Assembly: GCF_043290135.1 (NCBI RefSeq)
Contig: NC_134710.1
Location: 9,287,821 to 9,351,820 of the forward strand
Source of the DNA: Rhipicephalus microplus
Lineage: Eukaryota > Arthropoda > Arachnida > Ixodida > Ixodidae
Length of the DNA: 64,000 bases
Reading direction: 5' to 3'
In this document: piece after piece, positions 22,370-34,237 of the stretch
How positions within the stretch are numbered: position 1 is the stretch's first letter
Layout: each line of letters begins with the position of its first letter
Program-made: the position numbers and the translations under genes
Notes under the pieces: generated by a model
Database searches by the model: none
What the model saw: the letters and a program-made list of their open reading frames with translations, nothing else
Told to the model about the DNA's origin: nothing

Positions 22370-22700
22370 CGGTATACCTGGCTGGTTAGGCCAGGCCATG
22401 CTATGACCAAGCTAAATATGCCATGTCATGGTAGGGCCGAGGTAATTACGCCACATCTAAAAAATACCGTGCTCATGAAGCCATGTGAGGTTAGAACCGG
22501 GCTAACTAAAACATGCTAGGTGATGAGCTAACTAAACTATGCTAATTGACGTGACGTTAACCATGAGTACGCTTAGTAAAGCCATGATAATTAATCCTTA
22601 CTAGTATGATGACAATTGTCTTGCTAATCATGATTACGTTTAACAGCTTCATACTGATCATGACATTGCTAATTGTGCCTGAGACAATTACCTCATAATT
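22370..22700. repeat. Degenerate minisatellite-like tract
   Basis: Irregular recurrences of CATG, GCTAA and CTAACTAAA at intervals of about 20 bp (e.g. GGCTAACTAAAACATGCTA, GAGCTAACTAAACTATGC). Unit boundaries have decayed. Confidence 0.5.
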
Positions 22701-23768
22701 CAAGTCTTATCAATGAAGACAAGACAGCACAGTATAATGGTCTTTAAGCCTCAGTCAATTAGTACATTCACAATTAAGATAGAGCTGAGGTGGTCTTCAC
22801 TTCGAATCCGAGCACGCGCATAAATAAACGACCAACTTAAAAAGCTGCAAGAAGCTAGTTTATCACAAGCTCCTCTACGGCTGCAGCCCCGCACAAGCAG
22901 TGTGAGTTCACCAAATTATTTTATATGCAAAGAAGCTGCCGCTTAGCGTTCACTGCATCAAACGGTTGACAGTAACACTGGCACCAACACAGTCACGGGT
23001 TGAACTCAGGCCTTCTCAAAATACACGAGTTTGTATCCGAATTCACGCGTCAATGAGTTTGATTGACAGACGCCAGCGGTGAAGCTCGGGTACGCCTACC
23101 AGGTTCACTAGTGCCGAGAAGCAGTACTCACATCAAGCGGCATGACTTATCTATCAGCTTTATCGCGCAGACTATGCACACACGCACCCAGAAATAAAAG
23201 TGATATCACAACGCGGCTACGATGTCCCGCATTCAATGTCACCGCGCTCACGACGTATCCAATCACAGCCGCGTTGCCGCCATGATACGAGTGTCCCTGG
23301 TGACCAGCTGTTCTTATGTTTATCTTCAATATTTGATAGAAGCGAAACGAGCAGCACTGGAGTGCTGCGTGTGCACCCTTGCTGCTTCGATTGTGGAAAT
23401 TTTCATGCTGCACGGGGAACTAAAGAACGTGTTCGAAAGAGGACATACGCCCACAAACACGCCTGTGGGAGGGGCATGTTCTGTTGGCAAAAAGATAGCA
23501 CAACAATAATTCTGACGTCACTGCACTGTTGAAATGTTAACTGGGTGACGGCGCTGACGTGTTCGCGCGCGGTGTTTCTTTGATACCCGTCGCAAATGTC
23601 CCACATGCGTTTCCAACGCCACGCGCGTTCCTGTAGCCATTTTTATCAACGCCGCCATCACGTGCTCCACACTGTCTTCATGCCATGGTCGCCGCTGAGC
23701 GATCTCGGAGCAAACTTGCCTGCCTGAGAAGCTCAGGCTATCTTGCATCGCACCCTTGGTCAGATTAA
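22701..23768. other. Intergenic, no gene recognised
   Basis: Open frames of about 90-110 codons at 23200-23532 overlap on both strands and carry no domain; probably chance. Confidence 0.3.
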
Positions 23769-24009
23769 GACCCGTATTCACAAACGCTCCTTCACTCAAG
23801 GGCTCCCCTCGACTTGACGAAGTCAAGGCGGAGCGTGCTCCTCCACTCAAGGGGCCGCTGCGTTTCATGAACGGTCCTCCACATTTCCTTCGCCGCGGGA
23901 GGCCTTGAAAATGCTCCCTTCACTTGAGTGAAGTGCATGCGCCGAGAAAAGCGCCGGATAACAAGAGTATTCGTAATTGTGGTTAGGAATTGCCTTTTTC
24001 TGTACAATA

Positions 24010-25500
24010 AAAGAACGCTTTTCTTAATTATTCTTTTTTAAATATTGCCATTACCGCAAAATACATGCATTTAGAGTGGTAGTGTGGTTTCCCTAAGCCT
24101 TGTGCTGGTAGAGTTAGCGAAACCTCGCTTCAAATCTGGCAACAGTCGCACCCAGGCAGCTGAATGGCATTTCGTCTGCTGCTGAACGTGTCTACCTGCT
24201 TAGTTTATTTTGTCTCGTATGCGTCTATTAATTGCAGTTTATATTTATAGTAGTGTCTGCGTGTGTGTCGTTTGAAAGCCTACTTTCGCCGGGGTTACTA
24301 ACGAACTACGTGTGTGATGACAGGAAGCGCAATCGATGGTTTGTTGCTTTGTTTACTTTCGCTTTACTGAGAGCCTTCTGGTCACTAATGTAGCCACCGA
24401 ATGTATAACACGGTGGAATGAGTATTTTTTACTATATATCACATTATATTGGCGTGCTTTTAGAATTTACCACCGCATTATGTATAAGGATTACTCGTAC
24501 GTAAATTCGTTCTCGCTACGGGTGTACGTGCACAGTTCCTAAGTGCAGGGGCCTGTGCAATGTATATTTTTCTCATTTACTGCGATTTCACCGTGGAGCT
24601 TTTGTAGTAGTTTCTCTGCGTATAATAGGAAATTTGGAAGACATTGCTCACAACTGATATTCAAGGTTATACCAGGGTAGCGTTAAAAACTAGGCATGTT
24701 ATACTCGTGGCTGAGCGTTCGAATTAGACTACTACGCAAGTTAGGAAAAGCGATCGTGTGCCTTTCTTTCACTATTGGCGAAAGACATTTTAAAGATGTT
24801 GTTCTCTTCATTTAGCAGTATATATAGCTTGTTAACAGGAACTGATGTGTGTGTCTATTTCAACTTTAACATGTTAAACTTCCAAGGAATCATTTATTGT
24901 TTTTGCATTGTTTTTCTATTTGCCCTGCATTTGTGGATGCGTCTAATTTGACAGATTTGCATAGACGTAACCTTTAAATCTGTGTAGCTTCCATCTCCAA
25001 GTTCACCCAGCGGCAACGTCTTAAATTATTTTTCCCGTCTCCTTCATCTGCGTGCTCAGAAGCACATTCGTTAGTGCATGAATGACCTTCGCACTAACGT
25101 TTTCAATTTTATTTGCAATATAACTACTGGAAATACCTGTTGAAAAGGATCGTGGTGTCTGTGCTGCATTCCAAAGCCCCGGCACAACATAATTTATAGG
25201 GGATGTTTTATTTTTTTGGAAATAATAAAATTCAAGCCGCGTCTGACTATTGGCGCTGTTCTGTTTTAAAAACGATGTTGTGGTTTCTCTCAACCATCGA
25301 GAAAGTGTCGTCAAGAAGCAGCGTATTTTACTCTGCTGATTTATTGAAGACCAGTGCAACAAAGCGGTGAAAAATGCTCAAGAGTATTGCAGTCATCGCG
25401 GATATATCTGGTCAGAGCACTGTAAATAAAATATCCGCTATTGCTGCATCATTAGCGCGTCTACCTACATTAGCACGTCATTAGCACGACTACCTACAGC
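24010..25500. other. AT-rich stretch, no gene recognised
   Basis: Short frames only. A minus-strand frame of 113 codons at 25021-25362 has no recognisable domain. Confidence 0.3.
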
Positions 25501-25504
25501 CTAT

Positions 25505-26030
25505 CACTACAGTCCCTTGAATCACGTCGCAAAGCATCTCGTCTCATACTTTTTGACAAGATATTCAATCATCCACTTTTGAAAGCTCAGTTCATTACCA
25601 CTCCTGCCTATTACTCAGCTCGTTTAGATCATCAACATAAGGTACACGTCATTAGCTGCCGCACTAACACTTTTCATCATTCCTTCGTCCCACGCACATC
25701 CAACGACTGGAACCACCTTCCCTCGGACATGGTTTCCATGTCAAATCATGACTTGTTTTCTTCCACAATACAGGAGTACTTACGTGATGACGCGTGAAGT
25801 GTATATTGTACATTTATATTATTTTATTCTGTTTCCCCTATGTTTCTGATGGTACTTACACATACATCCAATGTATCGCCTAACATCAAATTTACATGTC
25901 TTGTAATCTTTATCATTTTGATGTCACTATGTTTCTCTTGTTCATAGTTTATTATTTTCTTGTACCCCACTCCCCTCTGTAAAGCTATGTGCTATTGAGG
26001 GTAATATAAATGTAATGAAATGAAATGAGA
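25505..26030 (+). pseudogene. LINE (non-LTR retrotransposon) 3' end: RT C-terminus, UTR and tail
   Basis: From about 25508 to the stop at 25797 the plus strand reads SLESRRKASRLILFDKIFNH and, after a gap, FVPRTSNDWNHLP, which is the characteristic C-terminal module after the reverse transcriptase of many CR1/Jockey-like LINEs (R-R...L..R-T...F-F-P-R-T...W-N-x-L-P). The 3' UTR ends with a short repeat tail (AATGAAATGAAATGA, about 26015-26030). The 5' part including the RT catalytic motifs is absent, so it is a 5'-truncated dead copy. Confidence 0.8.
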
Positions 26031-26409
26031 ACCAAGCCATCTCAGTTCCATGGAAGAGGAGTGGTGCTGCTTCATATCAAGCAAGTTTAATTTTCCTAGA
26101 ACTGCTTTCCTGTAGAATCAGAGAAGTGGTTTTTGCAGTCCTGTCTCATCATGAAAAGACAAACACGACCATAAATATGTATTAATAAATGAACAGAACA
26201 GAAGTTGTGAATGGCAAATGAACCTTTATTACATGTGGCTGATGAAGAGCAACGTGGCAAACATAAAAATGCAACTGCAAAGTGTTCATCAATCAAAAAT
26301 ACGCAACCTACACACTGTAAAGATAAAGTACGAGCTCGGAGGTCATCATAAATAAGATTGAGGAAGTAGACACCATAGCGCGCCTGTAATTCAGTGCAGC
26401 TGCACGCAT

Positions 26410-26523
26410 TCACTGCAGTTTTTGTGCTTTTTGTATACAGTCGTTCAAACTCTGCAATGTATTAATAATACGGCAGATTTTAGGAGACCTTTTCTCTGTG
26501 TTCTTCTGTCGGCAGCTGGTCTC
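26410..26523 (-). pseudogene. Possible terminal coding exon of a transposon or Myb/SANT-like gene
   Basis: On the minus strand an acceptor-like GTTGTGCAG ends at 26524, followed by an open 37-codon exon reading ETSCRQKNTEKRSPKICR and ending in QSLNDCIQKAQKLQ, a coiled-coil-like tail, with stop at 26412-26410. A minus-strand AATAAA at about 26224-26229 would give a 180-base 3' UTR. No other exon is certain; a frame starting MAEPVSPRRRFSIN at 27651 may be its N-terminus. Whether it belongs to a host gene or a transposon is unresolved. Confidence 0.35.
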
Positions 26524-27287
26524 CTGCACAACAGAGGCAATAAATAATATTAGAAAAACGTAATAGCTTGGATACCAAAGCCGCACTTTTCTTTAATTCT
26601 AGCGGTGCACACATTCATTAGTATGTCTTGCGTTCAAGAACAGACATGGTTGAAGTATTGAGCTTTGACTATTTTGACACATGTTTGGCTCAGACACTTG
26701 GGCAGCTGACCAAGCATATGGTTATCTAATTTCATTATCTAATTGCACGAATCAGTGCCATAGCCAGCAATTCTTCTTCGGGGGGTAGGAAGGGGGTTAA
26801 ATTAAAAAAAAACAATCGCATTATGTATCAGCTGTACTTATATTTCATATGTTTGCGTTTTCATACGACCCTCGACGCACTTTTGCGTACATGCAGGTTT
26901 CACAGAGCATGATCATCTGCTTGATCCCCTAAATGTGGGCTCCGTTGTTCATTGGTATTGTGAGCTGCTAAGACACTGTATAAGGAAGCTATGTTTCACG
27001 CGTAGTAGCTACAGCAGCACACTTATTGCGCCCATTGTATTGTGTTGTGCTTTTCTTAAACTGTCTTTAATAGTAATCTGGCCGAAGCAGGGAAAAATAA
27101 AAAAACACAGGAGAACGTACCCTTTCATTGAGACAGATGGTCGTCTAACGAAGGTGTGCTTCGTCGTAAATTTTGACTTGGGCAGCAAAGGTTCACCGGA
27201 GAGGAAGCCACTCTAAAGTACGGTGAACGCAGCGCATCAAAAGTTTGCTATGCCACTTGCTTGTCAAGCTTTCGCGCCACGTTTGAA

Positions 27288-27343
27288 ATGGTGTGGTGTG
27301 CAAGCTTCATTGAAACCTTCATGAAGCTTGCACACCACACCAT
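27288..27343. repeat. Perfect 23-bp inverted repeat (hairpin, 10-nt loop)
   Basis: Left arm 27288-27310 (starts ATGGTGTGGTGTGCAAGC) and right arm 27321-27343 are exact reverse complements around the loop TGAAACCTTC. A 56-nt RNA from either strand would fold into a strong stem resembling a short pre-miRNA, but it may equally be a mobile-element relic. Confidence 0.85.
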
Positions 27344-27845
27344 CGAACACTCATCGAACCTTATCGAACACTTGAAAGAACTGGCATCCGCAGTAAGTCT
27401 TGGAGCACTCGCACGACAAGTATACGCGCACCAGAAGGCAGGGAATTCACTGGCCCATGCACGGAACACATCCCGCCACTGGTGAGCACTCCTCTTGACA
27501 CCACGCCCGCCTGTCCCGGCACCACAGTAGCCGTTGCTGAACCGTTCGAAGACAGCTCCGTAGTAAACGCGTACCGTCATTGTCAAAAGAACGCGGCGGT
27601 GGCAGCCTAATTGATCGAAAAACGCCGTCGAGGCGAGACAGGCTCCGCCATGGACGCGATGTTGGCGCAAATATTTCCCTCGAGGGACGATTCAAGGTAA
27701 CTCAATCACTTCTTTGACAATCTCGAGGAAACGCCCGAGATTTTCTCAAGGGAAGGGAGCGTTTCAAGTGAAGGGCGGTTTGTGAATGGGAAAACGTCAT
27801 TCAAGGAGTGTTTCGAGTGAAGAATCGAGTCGACGCGCGTTTATG

Positions 27846-27906
27846 AATAGGGGGGTAAGTCACCGTCACTCATATAGGGAATAGGGGGGTAAGTCACCGT
27901 CACTGG
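27846..27906. repeat. Short duplication of AATAGGGGGGTAAGTCACCG
   Basis: A segment of about 25 bp (AATAGGGGGGTAAGTCACCG plus TCACT) occurs twice with a 9-bp spacer, at 27847-27871 and about 27881-27905, at the right end of the candidate Harbinger element. Confidence 0.8.
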
Positions 27907-27909
27907 GGT

Positions 27910-29555
27910 CGTTCAGACTGTTTTACTGATAATGCTGAAGAGTCTGGGCAGCGTAACTTCCGGGTTAAGCGGTACCTTGGACGCCCGAATAAGTCTCCTC
28001 GTTGCATGACGAGGTAACCTCCTCTAAGGGTCCCTGTATAATATGCAGCCTCAGCATGCCACTCGCCGTTTTCTGCACGCCACCAGGGTTCTGGTAGACC
28101 GCTGTGTGTGCCATTTTGCGGTCATATTCCGCAGTGCACGTATATGGCGTCCTACAGTGAACACTAAGACCCAGCTTATAATGCTAAGCCAATAAGCGCA
28201 AGCTAACCTTGTGAACTTCAAAACTTTACGCCTGAGCTCATGAAAGGTGCAGGTAGCGGAGGTAGCGAAAGATTCAGCAGATAGTGGAGGTATTTCTCTC
28301 TTGTCACTGATCTGTCTCACCAAGTTTCTCGAGCACATCTCCTCATGCTGATACTCAAGACACAACTCCACACACGTCGGAAGAATAAAATTCATAGAAT
28401 ATATCAGCAGAATGCACAAGTGACCGTTGTTGCGTGGACGTTTCAAAGGGTTAAGAAACGATGCCTGGAGAGTTTAAAGGACCAGTAAACCGACTGCACT
28501 TTTTTATAACCGCAAAGAAGCTCCCTAACTCCTACAGTAGAACACGTCGATGAAATTTTCCGAATGATACCATTTCAAAAAAGAATTTCGCACCTGTTTC
28601 CTTCGCCTGACCATCCCTCGCCGTGCGGTTGAGAGATAGGAAGGAGGCACGGCGCCTGAAAACACTTTGTCCCAGAGTCTCGCATAACTCATCAACCCAT
28701 CATTATTCATACGTGTGTGCCGGCACTTCCTCCCCCCCCCCCAGGGTCTGGCGAGAGGAAAGATTTGTTTTGCGCAGATGGCCATACCCTGGCCAGGGGG
28801 CCACTGCTCTGCGCCAGGTGTCAAACAGGCAGCCTCCCGAAGTACAAGCCAGAGAGGCCCAACATAGAAGGGGGAGGGTGCTACAAGCGGTTGTTGGGAA
28901 TGGACGCTTTTCGCATCAACTGCGCGGATGTTCTCGAATTTCTTCGGGCGATCACCACCATCTCCGCTACGACCGGGTCTATCGTCGTCACCAAGTTCTG
29001 TGCTTCACCCGGATACCACATTCATACAAGTGGAGCCTTCTTCGGTACCACGACCTACTCTACTCCTGAGCTACCCAGGGAGTCCCTCTTCAGCGCTCAT
29101 GTTCTAGATCATACATTCTGCCGCTAGGGCCATAACCTGCGAGTGGCGTGGCGCTAGTCATCACCTGTTCGCTGACGTCACCTTCAGCGTCTGTGGTCAT
29201 ATTCTGGCCAACAGAGTATTTATAGTGCGTAGTATTAGCACAATGTAAAAATAATTGAGAAATAAATATACTAAACGTCATTCAGATTGTTTTCGCAAAT
29301 AAATGGTCATGACATCACATAGGATGTCCTACACCATGTAAGTCTACGGGTTCCCACGTTTGTCAACCAGTGTGCAAAAAATACTTAAGCACACTGAACA
29401 GCTTACTTGACCAGCCATCTAAGTAAAGAAATAGACACATATACCGGTAGTTCATTACAGAATGCAGGAATTCTTACACCAGCGCCTTCAAAACAACTAC
29501 AAAGTAGAAGACGAACAGGTTATACGTTATACGTAGCGCCACCAATGGTGAGCGG
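27910..29555. other. Intergenic, no gene recognised
   Basis: Includes open frames of 131 codons (minus, 28051-28446) and 136-148 codons (plus, 28623-29127) without recognisable domains, and a poly-C tract at about 28731-28742. The plus-strand frames overlap each other in two phases, which argues for chance. Confidence 0.3.
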
Positions 29556-29779
29556 TTGGACGCGAGCGGAGACATGGGCTCCCTTAGAAACTCTGCTATC
29601 TGGGCAGGGGAGGAGTACAGCAGGTCGTGTTCGGTACCCTGAGAGACTGTTCTCGCCCACAGCTACCGCGCGGCCTCCCTAAGCCGCATCTCGTTAGGCT
29701 TAGCCCGCCTCGCCAAGGCTTTGAGCCTCGAAGATGTGGTGGAGATGTGGTGAAGATATCTCGAAGATGTGGTGAAGAT

Positions 29780-31325
29780 CTGGAAATGCAAGAAAGCGAA
29801 TTCCAAACCCGCGTCCAAGCAACGAGACGTTGCAGCTGCGCGCCGTCCCACAAATGGCGCGCTTACCACTGCTCTTTTATCCCCGGCGAAGCAACGCAAG
29901 TGGCATCCGCGTCAGACTCCTCGCTTCTCCAGAGACGATTACATCGTGATCCTCAAGCTGATCGTGTGGGCAACACGATCCGGGCCTACCTGGGAGACCA
30001 GACCACTGCACGAGTTCAAGTGTGGCTGATCTGGGAACAGAACATCATCGTCTGCAGCCAAACAGAGCTTCCCAAAACTCAAAAGCTCTTCGGAGATTTC
30101 CAGCTGCCAGTAGGGGACCAGCAGCTACCTGTCCGAGGTCATGCCAACACTTCCGGGGAAACGTACAGGGGGCTCATCACTATCAACCCTGCCAAGACCT
30201 CTCAAAAGATTAAGTCGGAAATACACTGGGCCCAAGGATCTTGCCATGCAGTTCGTAAACTCGGTGACTCCACGGCGGCGGTGGTGACCTTCGAGGGCAC
30301 GAAGCTCTCGCGCTTCCTTTTCTACCAATATGTGGCGGCGTAGGCTCGACCATATAAGAAGACAGCTCCCGCATGTACTAGATTCGGCACTATCGGCCAT
30401 CGGCCGTCTGTGTGCCCCCACCCTAACCCAGCCCGCTGTGCCAAGAGTGGCCCTTTCACTGCCGAAGGCCTTAACGACCAAGACTGCCACCCCTAGTGCC
30501 TCGCTGCCAAGGCTCTCACGAGACCGGGGCCAGAGGTTGCACGGGCAAATACCAGAAGTTCACGCCAACCTCGACACCTTCTCGTGGGTCCACGTCATCA
30601 CCACTGCACAAAAAGAAGGGCGCTTCTCCAAAACAACCTAGTTCCTCGCATCCAGCCGACACTCAAGAGTTTCCGCCACTCGCTGCCTCGATGACGCCAC
30701 CCCTGTTAAGCAGAGGGGTAGGAGTTGCTGCTCCTAGGCTCTTTCTTCTTCCTGATTCTCGTCCCTCCCCTGAACTTGCGGTTCTCCACAAGAAAAACGC
30801 GGATCTTCAGCGTCAAATCGCATTACCAACCAAACAAGTTGCATCCATGCAACAGTGCACTCCGCAAGTGTCCGGTGCCGCCGTCCTTACCCAGATGGTT
30901 ACTCTGGCCACCACCCCCAAGCTTCGCCCTGAGGCTACGCCCAAACCAAACACCCCGACGCCTCTCAAAGCTGCCGCTTTCTTGTCGGTGACGCCGTTGG
31001 CTCCTGGAGAATCTCCAGCTCTACTGCCCTTAAATCTTTGTCACTTGAGGAGCGCGTTTCCCGCCTTGAAAATCTTCTCCTTCACCATATCTCCACGTTT
31101 TTCGTGCAACGCATAGTAGCTGAGGTAGTGCAGGCCATCCCGGCCTTGGCGACCACTCAGTTTAAATACAAAACATCGCGGTCCCGCTCTCCTTCACAAA
31201 TTAGTACCGGTTCCGCTTCCCGGTGCCACAAGGTGGCCCCAGCCTCATCGCCCACCGGTAACTCAGTTTCCATACCTCTTCCTGTCTCCCAAGGCTCCGA
31301 ACAGAACATGGAGGAGGGCATTTGA
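29780..31325 (+). pseudogene. LINE ORF1 (Gag-like RNA-binding protein), frameshifted
   Basis: Pieces of one protein lie in different frames. 29950-30335 reads NTIRAYLGDQTTARVQVWL, then LPKTQKLFGDFQLPVGDQQL and AVVTFEGTKLSRF, the ORF1 core domain. About 30380-30410 reads FGTIGHRPSVC, the remains of a CCHC knuckle. 30496-31020 is a Pro/Ser/Thr-rich region with a heptad-like LAVLHKKNADLQRQIAL. 31038-31325 starts MSLEERVSRLENLLL, the C-terminal coiled coil, and stops after NMEEGI. The protein would bind LINE RNA and act in retrotransposition; at least three frame changes inactivate it. Confidence 0.8.
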
Positions 31326-31339
31326 AATTTAGCACATTC

Positions 31340-32795
31340 ATGATGCCTACCAAATGTTCACTTCATTCAATGCCACCTTCAAGATTCAAAATTATATGGT
31401 GTAACTCCAGAGGTTTCGAAAATAAGCGAAAACGCACACACCTTTCTCTTTTTTCTTAAGTCTCTGCTCTCGATTAATTGATTTTGATTGATTTGTGAGG
31501 TTTAACGTCCCAAAACCACCATTTGATTATGAGAGATGCCGTAGTAGAGGGCTCCGGAAATTTTTACCACCTGGGGTTCTTTAACGTGCACCTAAATCTG
31601 AGTACACAGGCCTACAACATTTCCGCCTCCATCGGAAATGCAGCCACCTCAGCCGGGATTTGATCCAGTGAACTGCGGGTCGGCAGCCGAGTACCTTAGC
31701 CACTAGACCACCGTGGCGGGACAATTTCTGCTCTCAACCGGCCGTCTTGGCACTCCAGGAATCTGGCCCAACACCGAAACTCTTCGGATGCTGCCCCTAC
31801 GGAGGTGGCGCCACCACTTCCCTCCTCGTGCGTAAGGCATACACGGCGAGTCAGATCGATCTCAGTCCGGACCTCCCTTACGACTAGTGTATGGTTTCAG
31901 TGCTCCCTCAGCGGAGGCGACCACTGTTGATCCATATTTAGAACATGGACTGCCCCCCTTATTTTTCGGGGGTATTCGTCGCGCAACTGTTTTATCAGGC
32001 GCTGCGTACGCTGGCCCACCAAGCCTTTGTGATAGAGAATTTAACACGCCCAGTCCTCACTGGGGCTACCACTGTGAGAATACCCGGGGCCGACAGCTTA
32101 AGAAGCTCATCTTCTCGCTCAGTCTCACGTTGCTCACTCATCCGGCACATCCCACACGTTCCGGTAACTCGGTGTCGAAGAATAGTTGTCCCGATTTAAC
32201 CTTCACCCGTAACATCAGTGATGCTCCGTGGAAGAATCCCGAGAAAACTATAGGAAGCGATCGTTTTCTGCTGCGCATTGCCTTCACAACTTGTCAGTAA
32301 ATGCGCCAACACAGGGTTCAGGCCCGTCTAAGCGACGGGATCAAGTTCAGGTCGTAACCTTTCCCCATGATTCCTACTTCAAGCGAATACGCGGCGAGGG
32401 CATCCTAAGCCCTTCGTACGCAACGAGCGTATACTCAGGCACTTGCTACAACTAACGTAACTCCAGCTATCCGCTCACATCTCCAGCGTAACTGAGATGC
32501 TCACTGTGGCTTCATAAGCCGTTGGAACTGAAACAAGCTAAACTGTAAACTCCTCTCCCGCGTCGAAACCCTCACCGCAGAAGCGGCTGCATATTCCGTG
32601 CATCTTGGAGACTCGAATTCGACCGGCATCTTCACAAAGGCAGCAGATCAGATGGGCTACAAGAGAAAGTGGCGGCTCTTCAGCAGCCTTCTCAACCCAT
32701 CCTCCGCGCATGGAGAAACACAGCGTCAACTAGGTCGGATTTTGCATGCATATCAGGGCATGACGGACACCGAGCGGCATCTCTGCGACCGATAA
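31340..32795 (+). pseudogene. LINE ORF2 N-terminal (APE-type endonuclease) remnants
   Basis: Start region at about 31375 reads RFKIIWCNSRGFENKRKRTH, matching the QWNCRGL-type beginning of APE endonucleases in I-clade LINEs. The frame is interrupted by the SINE at 31472-31726, resumes with LALQESGPTPKL and GGGATTSLLVRKAYTASQ, and continues as FNTPSPHWGYHCEN and CPDLTFTRNISDAPW at 32030-32230. A further piece at 32565-32795 (MGYKRKWRLFSSLLNP) belongs to the linker before the RT. Multiple stops and shifts. Confidence 0.75.
31472..31726 (-). mobile_element. Ruka-type SINE inserted in LINE ORF2
   Basis: Full-length copy on the minus strand (tRNA-like head at the right, GATT-repeat tail at the left). 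Perfect 9-bp duplications TCTGCTCTC flank it (31463-31471 and 31727-31735), and LINE coding sequence continues on both sides. The B box is mutated (GATCAAATCCC). Confidence 0.87.
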
Positions 32796-32824
32796 ATATG
32801 TCGTAAGATCGACCCGTTGAGCAG

Positions 32825-33656
32825 GTTCGATTCCTGCTCATGTTTGGTTATTTTTTCATCCACGTTTCTTTCTTCTTCTTTACACTCCATTGGTTATAAT
32901 AACTTTCCCTGTACATTCCTTAGCATTACTGTCTGTTAGATCTCATTATTATTGCGTTGAAACACGGAAAAACGAGCCCTTAGGTATATGCTTCTTTCCC
33001 TTATTTCATTAAACGAGGGTCTCGTACTGGCTGACTTGGTGTCATTAGGTTGTATACGAGGGACTATTAATCAGCTGCCCGCTCACATTAGGTTCACGTG
33101 CTACGTGACTCCAAACATGCGCAAAAAAGAGTATTTTCACAATCGTCGCTTGGCTTACAGATGGCGCTGACTGTCACTCCTACTTCTAAATTCACATATA
33201 AACTCAAAAAAAGTGGATGTAGGGAAGGCCGCTGTGGTAGCTCAGTGGTTAGAGCATCGAACGTGTTATTCGAAAGTCGTAGGTTCGATTCCTGCTCACG
33301 GCTGATTATTTTTTATCCACTTTTCTTTCTTCTTATTTAAATTCTATTGGTTCTAATAACTTCCCCTGTACATTCCTTAGCATTACTGTCTGTTAGATCT
33401 CATTAATATTGCGTTAAAACACAGAAAAACGAGCCCTTAGGTATACACTTCTTTCCCTCGTTTCAATAAACGAGGGTCTCGTACTGGCAGACTTGGTGTT
33501 ATTAGGTTGTATACGAGGGACTATTTATCAGCTGCCCGCTCATAATTAGTTCACGTGCTACGTGACGCCAAACATGCGCATAAAAGAGTGTTTTCACACT
33601 CGTCGCTTGGCTTATAGATGGCGCTGACTGTCACTCCTACTTCTAGTTAAACATAT
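32825..33656 (+). repeat. tRNA-derived satellite array, left part
   Basis: The array begins abruptly inside the T-arm of a tRNA-like segment (GGTTCGATTCCTGCTCATG at about 32827), right after LINE sequence. It holds one partial and one complete tRNA-like segment (33228-33302) before being interrupted by the Gypsy element at 33657, in the spacer CACATAT|AAACCC just upstream of the next tRNA-like part. Confidence 0.9.
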
Positions 33657-34063
33657 TGCCACGTTCCATTTCCCAAGTTTTTGTTATCGTCCCAAAACAC
33701 CACACGATTCTCAGCGCAAACCACACCTGCAGTTTTCTAGAAGGTTCCGGACTGTAGTAGATCATTTCGATAAGATCACGCCTACTGTGCGAACGGTACA
33801 GATTGTTCTGGAAGCTACGCCACCGCCAGCGATAACGCTAGAACATTCGACGGCAAGAGTATAAATGCCAACGCGCTTCGCCGCTTGTCAGTTGTTGATC
33901 GAAGGCCGACGCTCCGTTCGCCGCTATCAGTCCGAGACTGCTATCTGTGCGAGACTGCTGCTGTAATTGCACTTTCCGTTTACCGGGCACAGGTTCGCCC
34001 AAATAAACAGTTAAATCCCAACACGAAGTCTCCTGTCTTCGGCCACGTCACGACCCCGTGACA
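33657..34063 (+). repeat. 5' LTR of Gypsy element
   Basis: 407 bp, TGCCACGTTCC...CCCCGTGACA. Contains a TATA-like GAGTATAAATGCC at about 33857 and an AATAAA at about 34001, so promoter and polyadenylation signals are visible. Differs from the 3' LTR at 8 positions with no indels (about 98% identical). The primer-binding site should start at about 34064-34066 (TCTGGTGGAGGTGC); the matching tRNA was not identified. Confidence 0.95.
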
Positions 34064-34237
34064 TCTGGTGGAGGTGCTGCTTCGTTCATGTACCGGACGC
34101 CCCCGTCAAGCCGTGAACCCAGCCCACGTCGCGGAAAAGACGCCGACGCCAACCAGGAGCAGCGAACAAGCCGTTGACAGCAAGGGCTACCACCGGAGTA
34201 CGGGCTTCTACAATACAAGGCGCTGAAGACCAAGGCC

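Larger units (their letters stand above)
23769..27855. mobile_element. Candidate degraded PIF/Harbinger-type transposon (~4.1 kb)
   Basis: The left end, GACCCGTATTCACAAACGC, and the right end (inverse complement CCCCCCTATTCATAAACGC) match at 15 of 19 positions, and TAA lies immediately outside both (23766-23768 and 27856-27858). Inside, on the minus strand, are a short reading frame near the right end starting MAEPVSPRRRFSIN (ATG at 27651, stopped at 27607) and a possible terminal exon at 26410-26523, which together could be the N- and C-termini of a Myb/SANT-type accessory protein. No DDE nuclease was found, and a LINE fragment sits in the middle. Alternatively the two ends belong to separate MITEs. 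Confidence 0.35.
29560..32800 (+). mobile_element. Broken I-clade LINE (ORF1 plus start of ORF2)
   Basis: A 5' region with small repeats of GAAGATGTGGTGRAGAT (29728-29785) precedes a frame-shifted ORF1 and then an interrupted ORF2 endonuclease region. The reverse transcriptase is absent: the LINE stops at about 32800, where satellite DNA begins. A SINE is inserted at 31472-31726. Internal stops and shifts show it is inactive. Confidence 0.8.

Noticed and set aside
28623..29127. Overlapping 136- and 148-codon frames
   Set aside because: Low-complexity proline/arginine-rich, overlapping in two phases, no domain; likely chance in GC-rich DNA.
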